From contig JASFRI010000026.1 in assembly GCA_050115015.1 (NCBI GenBank), positions 1 through 19,973 on the forward strand: DNA of 19,973 nt. Direction: 5' to 3'. Both the position numbers and the translations under genes were made by a program. Positions within the stretch are counted from its first letter, which is position 1. Every line of letters starts with the position of its first letter. Source of the DNA: JASFRI01 sp050115015. Its GTDB lineage: Bacteria > Acidobacteriota > Polarisedimenticolia > CBDVAL01. The notes below the pieces were generated by a model. The model searched no databases and was not told where the DNA came from. It saw only the letters and a program-made list of their open reading frames with translations. Positions 16,086 through 19,973 of the stretch are shown here, piece by piece.

Positions 16086-16967
16086 TCAAGGGAGGTCCGG
16101 GGAGCGCACCTCCACCCAGTTGAACAGCCCCTCGACGTCCAGCCGGTAGGCGGGACCCCGCAGCCGGGATGCCTCGCGCCGCCCGTCCACGACGTTGAAC
16201 AGGCCGTCGGTCCAGGAGCGCACCGGCGTCTCCTCGGGCACCACCAGTTCCAGGCGGTTGAAGGCCCCGCGCAGGCGGATGGTGGTGTCCACCTCGGGAG
16301 GACCCAGGGCCAGCGTGAGGTCCTGCAGGGCCCCGTCGAGCCGGGCGCGCTCCAGGGGGACCCCGGTCAGGTCGACCCGCCCCCGGATCATCCCGCCGTC
16401 GAGGTCCAGGTCCAGCGGCAGGTCGTCGGCAACCGTCCCGCGGAGCTCCCCCCACCAGGAGCTCTGCCAGGGGAGGAGCCGTCCGCCGCGGAAGTTCCGC
16501 ACCCGCAGGCGGGGCCGGGTGTCGCCGCCGTACAGCAGGAGATCCGGCCGGCCGCGCTGCCCCCGTGTCTCCCCCTCCAGGAGCAGCTCCGGGGCCAGCC
16601 CGGCGGCGCGGAGGTCGAGCTCCACCATCGCCAGGTCTCCCTGGAAGGTCCAGCGCTCGGCGTCCGGGTTCCGGGAGACCTCCACCGGCCAGGCCGGCCC
16701 CGTCGGCCAGCCCGGCCCGGACACCGCCACCCAGGTCATCGTGGCGATCAGCAGCAGCGGCGAGAGCAGGACCAGCGCGGGAACGCGGGAGCGGCTGAAG
16801 GTGAGCCGCAGGCCCAGCATCACGAGGAGGACGGGCCAGAACGGCACGAGGCTCCACCAGTAGGACCACGGGAGGAGGTCCAGGGTGGTCAGCAGCAGGA
16901 AGGTGCCGAAGGTGATCCAGACCACGCCACGGGAGACGCGACGCCAGGTGCGGGTTTCATCGGTCAT
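16086..16967 (-). CDS. LiaF-like membrane protein (envelope stress)
   Basis: 293 residues. Three hydrophobic helices at 14-31, 36-54 and 62-82 form a LiaF/LiaI-type membrane domain (the first two with TLDLLPWSYWWSLVPFWPVLLV). A beta-rich periplasmic or external domain of repeated short strands follows. The C-terminal half has the repeated stacked-strand pattern seen in LiaF/toastrack proteins: LRGAFNRLELVVPEETPVR (232-250), DGLFNVVDG (254-262) and VEGLFNWVEVRSP (278-290). Family members sense cell-wall or membrane damage or hold back a two-component sensor. The ATG at 16967 has GGGAG 6 bases upstream, and the gene overlaps the PspC-like gene by 11 bases, so the two are one operon. No LiaRS-type regulator is present. 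The domain call is by pattern, without a database search. Confidence 0.77.
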   Translation of the reverse strand: MTDETRTWRRVSRGVVWITFGTFLLLTTLDLLPWSYWWSLVPFWPVLLVMLGLRLTFSRSRVPALVLLSPLLLIATMTWVAVSGPGWPTGPAWPVEVSRNPDAERWTFQGDLAMVELDLRAAGLAPELLLEGETRGQRGRPDLLLYGGDTRPRLRVRNFRGGRLLPWQSSWWGELRGTVADDLPLDLDLDGGMIRGRVDLTGVPLERARLDGALQDLTLALGPPEVDTTIRLRGAFNRLELVVPEETPVRSWTDGLFNVVDGRREASRLRGPAYRLDVEGLFNWVEVRSPDLP

Positions 16968-17541
16968 CGGCCGCTCCCGCGCGGGCGTTCAGGAGGATCA
17001 TGAGGCCCACGGCGATGAGGCCCAGGGGCCAGAGGTCCCACAGCCAGAACCAGCGAAAGGGAAGGAAGCGGTCCATCAGGAAGAGCATCCCGACGATGAT
17101 GAGGATGATACCGAAGACCAGCCGTCCCCGCCCGGCGTTGCGCGGGAGGTGCTCCCGGACGGTCGCGGCGGCACGCCTTCCGGCCTGGGAGGCCTCCCGG
17201 GCGACCCGGGCCCCGGCCTCCGTCGCCTCGTGGGCGAGGCGCTCCAGCGGCGGGACGTCCTCCTGCCCCGGCCCGGTCCGCGGTGCATCCCCGGAAGGCT
17301 CGCCGGGGGACGCCCCCTGCGGCGGCGGCCCCTCGCCGGCCGCAGGGCCGACGGCGTCCCCGTCTCGCGGGATCAGCGCCCAGGCGATGAGGTAGAGCAG
17401 GATGCCGGACCCGCCGAAGAAGCACAGGAACACGAACGCGAGCCGGACGAGGACCGGATCCACCTCGAGGTAGTCGCCCAGCCCCGACGCGACGCCCGCG
17501 ACGACGGCCTGACGGGTGTTGCGGGTGAGTCTCCCTGACAT
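16957..17541 (-). CDS. PspC-domain protein with C-terminal LiaF-type transmembrane hairpin
   Basis: 194 residues from the ATG at 17541 (GGAGG, 4-base spacer). The PspC domain is at 3-60: RLTRNTRQAVVAGVASGLGDYLEVDPVLVRLAFV, a helix GSGILLYLIAWALIP, then a cytoplasmic side. A Pro/Gly-rich linker (61-97), an amphipathic Ala/Arg/Glu helix (98-132) and two hydrophobic segments (140-158, 170-186) follow. The second pair contains FLPFRWFWLWDLWPLGLIAVGLMIL, the pattern of the LiaF/DUF5668 transmembrane hairpin. PspC-type proteins sense envelope or membrane stress. Here PspC and the LiaF-type anchor sit in one chain, ahead of the LiaF-like gene. An ECF-like promoter lies 39 bases or more upstream. Confidence 0.87.
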   Translation of the reverse strand: MSGRLTRNTRQAVVAGVASGLGDYLEVDPVLVRLAFVFLCFFGGSGILLYLIAWALIPRDGDAVGPAAGEGPPPQGASPGEPSGDAPRTGPGQEDVPPLERLAHEATEAGARVAREASQAGRRAAATVREHLPRNAGRGRLVFGIILIIVGMLFLMDRFLPFRWFWLWDLWPLGLIAVGLMILLNARAGAADDR

Positions 17542-17579
17542 GCGGCCTCCCCGGGGGCCTTCGGCGCCCCACATCCGGT

Positions 17580-17605
17580 AACGGAATCCTCACGGAAGGG
17601 TTTCA
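17580..17605 (-). promoter_or_regulatory. ECF-sigma-like promoter (TGAAAC-N16-CGTT)
   Basis: The minus strand reads TGAAAC at 17605-17600, a 16-base spacer, then CGTT at 17583-17580. This matches the AAC / CGT pattern of extracytoplasmic-function sigma promoters; the Bacillus SigW consensus is TGAAAC-N16-CGTA. It lies about 40 bases before the PspC start, a normal leader length. It is the only such element noticed. No sigma factor gene is in the window. A chance match is possible, but the spacing and the envelope-stress genes behind it support it. Confidence 0.55.
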
Positions 17606-17692
17606 GTCCGCCGTGGATGGCCCCGGGGCCTTTCGTGGTAACCTCCCGCGAGCCGCCAGGCCCCCCCGCCGGGCCCGGCAGGAGTCGGGTGA

Positions 17693-18733
17693 TTGACGTT
17701 TCTGGCCTCCATCCTGACCGCCCTGCGGACCTCCGCCCCCCGCTTCGCCTGGGCCTCCGCCTACTTCGTGGTGCTGCTGGCCCTGGGGACCGTGGGGTTC
17801 GTCTGGATCGAGGACTGGACCGTCTTCGAGGCGTTCTACATGTCGGTGACCACCGTGACCTCCGTGGGCTACATGGAGGTCCGCCCCCTCTCCACGGACG
17901 GGCGGGCCTTCGCCATGGTGCTCATCGGCCTGGGCGTCACCGGACTGGGCATCTGGTGGGGGCTGATCACCGCCCTCATCGTCGAGCTGGACCTCAGGGA
18001 GCTGCTCCGGGAGCGACGGACCATGCGCGAGATCGGCAAGATGCGGGATCACTTCATCGTCTGCGGGGTCGGGAACATGGGCCGCGTCGTGGCCGAGGAG
18101 ATGGCCCGTTCCGGCATCCCCCACCTGGTGATCGAGAAGGACGCGACCCGGATCCGCCTTCTCCGGGAGGTGGACCCGCAGGTCCTCATCATCGAGGGGG
18201 ACGCCACGAAGGAGCACACCCTGCGGGAGGCCCGCATCGAGAGCGCCCGGGGGCTCGCCGTCTGTCTGACGGACGACGCGGACAACCTGTTCGTCTCCCT
18301 CACCGCCCGGGGGCTGAACCCGAAGCTGACCATCGTGGCCCGGGCCCAGGACGTGGAGGCCCTCGACAAGCTCAAGCGGGCCGGCGCCGATCACACGATC
18401 TCCCCGAACATGACCGGCGGGGTGCGCATGGCCTCGATGCTGATCCGGCCCTCGGTGGTCAGCTTCCTGGACGTGGCGACCACCAGCGCCGGCCTCTCGT
18501 TACGGCTCGAGGAGACGATCGTGAACGAGGGGTCGCCGCTCCGGGGCAAGACCCTGGCCGAGGCCCGCATCCCCCAGCAGACCGGCCTCGTCGTCCTGGC
18601 GCTCCGGCGACGCTCCGAGGAGTTCCTGTTCAACCCGGGCCCGGACACCCGGCTCGAACCCGCCGACGCGATCCTCACGCTGGGCCGCGCGGAGCAGATC
18701 CACGTGCTGCAGGAATACGTCCGCGGGCGCTGA
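17693..18733 (+). CDS. Two-helix potassium channel with TrkA-N and TrkA-C (RCK) domains
   Basis: 346 residues. The start is TTG at 17693, with AGGAG 8 bases upstream; a weak -10-like TAACCT at 17639-17644 would give a leader of about 42 bases. The pore part has TM1 (19-38), a pore helix and filter (TTVTSVGYMEV, 53-63) and TM2 (72-96). The RCK N domain starts at 119 with DHFIVCGVGNMG (Rossmann GxGxxG, 125-130), the ribose acidic residue Glu148 and IEGDATKEHTL; the TrkA-C domain is at about 262-342. It should gate K+ or related cation flow in the inner membrane in response to bound ligand (NAD(H), nucleotide or Ca). The filter reads SVGYME instead of TVGYGD, so selectivity may be altered. No partner gene is adjacent. 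Confidence 0.92.
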   Translation: MTFLASILTALRTSAPRFAWASAYFVVLLALGTVGFVWIEDWTVFEAFYMSVTTVTSVGYMEVRPLSTDGRAFAMVLIGLGVTGLGIWWGLITALIVELDLRELLRERRTMREIGKMRDHFIVCGVGNMGRVVAEEMARSGIPHLVIEKDATRIRLLREVDPQVLIIEGDATKEHTLREARIESARGLAVCLTDDADNLFVSLTARGLNPKLTIVARAQDVEALDKLKRAGADHTISPNMTGGVRMASMLIRPSVVSFLDVATTSAGLSLRLEETIVNEGSPLRGKTLAEARIPQQTGLVVLALRRRSEEFLFNPGPDTRLEPADAILTLGRAEQIHVLQEYVRGR

Positions 18734-18746
18734 GGCCCGGTTCTGC

Positions 18747-18752
18747 TACCAT
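18747..18752 (+). promoter_or_regulatory. Candidate extended -10 box (TGCTACCAT) for the sialidase-like gene
   Basis: TGC followed by TACCAT, immediately before GGAACGG and the ATG at 18760. Transcription starting 7 bases downstream would begin at that ATG, giving a leaderless mRNA. The same ten bases TGCTACCATG occur before the Nudix gene. Confidence 0.4.
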
Positions 18753-18759
18753 GGAACGG

Positions 18760-19973
18760 ATGCTCACGCCTCGTTTCCCCCGCCCCGGCCGTCACCGGTG
18801 GCCGCTCGCCGCCGTGCTGCTGGCACTGGCCGCCCCGGAGCTCCCCGCGGCCCGGACCTTCTCGGTCCGGGAGGTGGATTCTCCCGCGGGGCCCGGCGCG
18901 ACGACCCCCTTCCTCGTGGCGGACGCGGACGGCATCCTCATGTCGTGGCTGGAGGAGCGCGACGCGGGGCACGCCCTGCGCTTCGCCCGGTGGGACGGCG
19001 GCTGGTCGACCCCCCGGACGGTGATCGAGGGGGAGCCGTTCTTCGTGAACTGGGCGGACTTCCCGAGCCTCCTGCCGCTGGGGGGGGAGTCCCTGGTCGC
19101 CCACTGGCTCGCCCGGAGCGGCGAGGAGCCCTACGCTTACGACGTCCGGATCGCCCGCTCCGGCGACGGCGGCCGCACCTGGAGCCGCCCGGTCTCCCCC
19201 CACCACGACGGAACGCCCACGGAGCACGGCTTCGTCTCCCTGCTGCCCGGGGAGGACGGCGCCTTCGTCGCCATCTGGCTCGACGGGCGGGCCCATCACG
19301 GCCAGGACTCCACGCGGGAGACCGCGGTCCGTGCCGCCCGCTTCGACGGGAAGTCGTTCGCCGACGAGACCGTGCTCGACCCGCGGGTCTGCGATTGCTG
19401 CCAGACCGCGGCCGTGTCCACACCCGACGGCCTCCTGGTCGCCTACCGGGATCGCTCCACCGAGGAGATCCGGGACATCGCCCTCGTGCGGCGCTCGGGG
19501 GACACGTGGACGAAGCCGGCCCCGCTGCACGAGGACGGCTGGAAGATCGCCGCCTGTCCGGTGAACGGTCCGGCGCTGGCGGCGCTCGGCGACGAGGTCG
19601 CCGCGGTCTGGTTCACCGCGGCGGACGGGCCGCCCGGCAGGGTGCTGGCCGCGTTCTCCCGGGACGGCGGCAGGACCTTCGGGGAGCCGCTGCGGATCGA
19701 TGACGGCGAGGCCCTGGGCCGGGTGGACGTCGTCCGGCTGGACGCCTGGCGAGCGCTCGTGACCTGGATGGAGCGATCCGGCGAGGAGGGGCAAGCGGCG
19801 CTGCGCTTCCGGGTGGCCTGGCGGGAGGGGCGCCTGGAGCCCCCGGTGGACGTGGCCCGGATTTCCGCCGCCCGGGCCGCCGGGTTCCCGCGGATCGCGA
19901 CGTGGAACGGCACCACCCTGGTCGCCTGGACGGATCCAGACGCCGGGGCGATCCGGCTGCGCCGGATCGCCCC
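18760..19973 (+). CDS. Secreted sialidase-like BNR/Asp-box protein (3' end missing)
   Basis: The frame stays open for 404 codons from the ATG at 18760 to the right edge; an ATG at 18751 adds 3 residues but overlaps the -10 box, so I use 18760. A basic N region and hydrophobic WPLAAVLLALAAPELPA (14-30) form a signal peptide. The rest is beta-propeller-like with two Asp boxes: SGDGGRTW (134-141) and SRDGGRTF (300-307). The other landmarks are FVSLLPGEDGAFVAIWLDGR, RVCDCCQTAA (209-218, three Cys) and WKIAACPVNGP (261-271, one Cys), which look like conserved family motifs. The catalytic arginines and Asp/Glu/Tyr set of true sialidases cannot be established, so binding or another glycosidase activity is possible. 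It would act in the periplasm or outside. The end is cut off by the window. Confidence 0.82.
   Translation, partial: MLTPRFPRPGRHRWPLAAVLLALAAPELPAARTFSVREVDSPAGPGATTPFLVADADGILMSWLEERDAGHALRFARWDGGWSTPRTVIEGEPFFVNWADFPSLLPLGGESLVAHWLARSGEEPYAYDVRIARSGDGGRTWSRPVSPHHDGTPTEHGFVSLLPGEDGAFVAIWLDGRAHHGQDSTRETAVRAARFDGKSFADETVLDPRVCDCCQTAAVSTPDGLLVAYRDRSTEEIRDIALVRRSGDTWTKPAPLHEDGWKIAACPVNGPALAALGDEVAAVWFTAADGPPGRVLAAFSRDGGRTFGEPLRIDDGEALGRVDVVRLDAWRALVTWMERSGEEGQAALRFRVAWREGRLEPPVDVARISAARAAGFPRIATWNGTTLVAWTDPDAGAIRLRRIA

Noticed and set aside
16084..16089. A perfect TTGACA on the minus strand at the end of the LiaF-like gene, as a thioredoxin -35
   Set aside because: At 16-18 bases downstream only CATGGT-like sequence is found, not a -10, so I do not call a promoter there.
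18798..19703. A 301-codon plus-strand frame inside the sialidase-like gene
   Set aside because: Out of frame with the Asp boxes and signal peptide; composition is dominated by Arg and Gly.
18391..19794. A 467-codon minus-strand frame opposite the channel and the sialidase-like gene
   Set aside because: Antisense shadow rich in Arg, Pro, Gly and Val; the plus-strand products show clear RCK and Asp-box motifs.

Overview
This is a very GC-rich, densely coded chromosomal stretch from a Gram-negative bacterium. It carries periplasmic adaptor lipoproteins, Sec-type signal peptides and a MacB/FtsX-type permease. No rRNA, tRNA, CRISPR, insertion sequence, phage or plasmid gene is visible. Gene content and base composition would fit an Acidobacteriota-like or similar environmental lineage, but nothing seen fixes the phylum.

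Layout, left to right. (1) 1-2816, minus strand: a phosphodiester glycosidase-domain secreted protein, then arginase, then a polytopic GT-C-like membrane protein that starts with GTG and runs off the left edge. (2) 3043-5489, plus strand: a translationally coupled two-gene ABC transporter (ATPase and large ABC-2-type permease). (3) 5624-7786, minus strand: an exported prolyl oligopeptidase, divergent from a SAM-dependent methyltransferase (7913-8692, plus). (4) 8658-10302, minus strand: an unrecognised 128-residue protein with its own good promoter, an HAD phosphatase and an ADP-ribose-type Nudix hydrolase. (5) 10393-15380, minus strand: a tight four-gene operon of three tandem periplasmic adaptor (HlyD/RND-MFP-like) genes followed by one MacB/FtsX-type permease, with no ATPase and no outer-membrane factor. 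(6) 15596-15946, minus strand: thioredoxin with a clear intrinsic terminator. (7) 16086-17541, minus strand: a PspC-domain protein and a LiaF-like membrane protein, behind a TGAAAC-N16-CGTT element resembling an ECF-sigma promoter. (8) 17693-18733, plus strand: a potassium-channel-like protein with RCK domains and a non-canonical filter, then a secreted sialidase-like beta-propeller protein running off the right edge.

The most unusual parts are the triple-adaptor, ATPase-less MacB-type operon; the candidate envelope-stress (PspC/LiaF) module with an ECF-like promoter; the SVGYME selectivity filter; the conserved-looking orphan protein at 8658-9044; and several start sites that appear leaderless or use an extended -10 TGCTACCAT box. 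Starts were chosen from ribosome-binding sites, stop/start overlaps, signal peptides and promoter positions, so several genes begin well inside their longest open frame. No gene-free stretch exceeds about 230 bases. The largest, 2817-3042 and 15381-15595, hold divergent promoter candidates and a terminator respectively.
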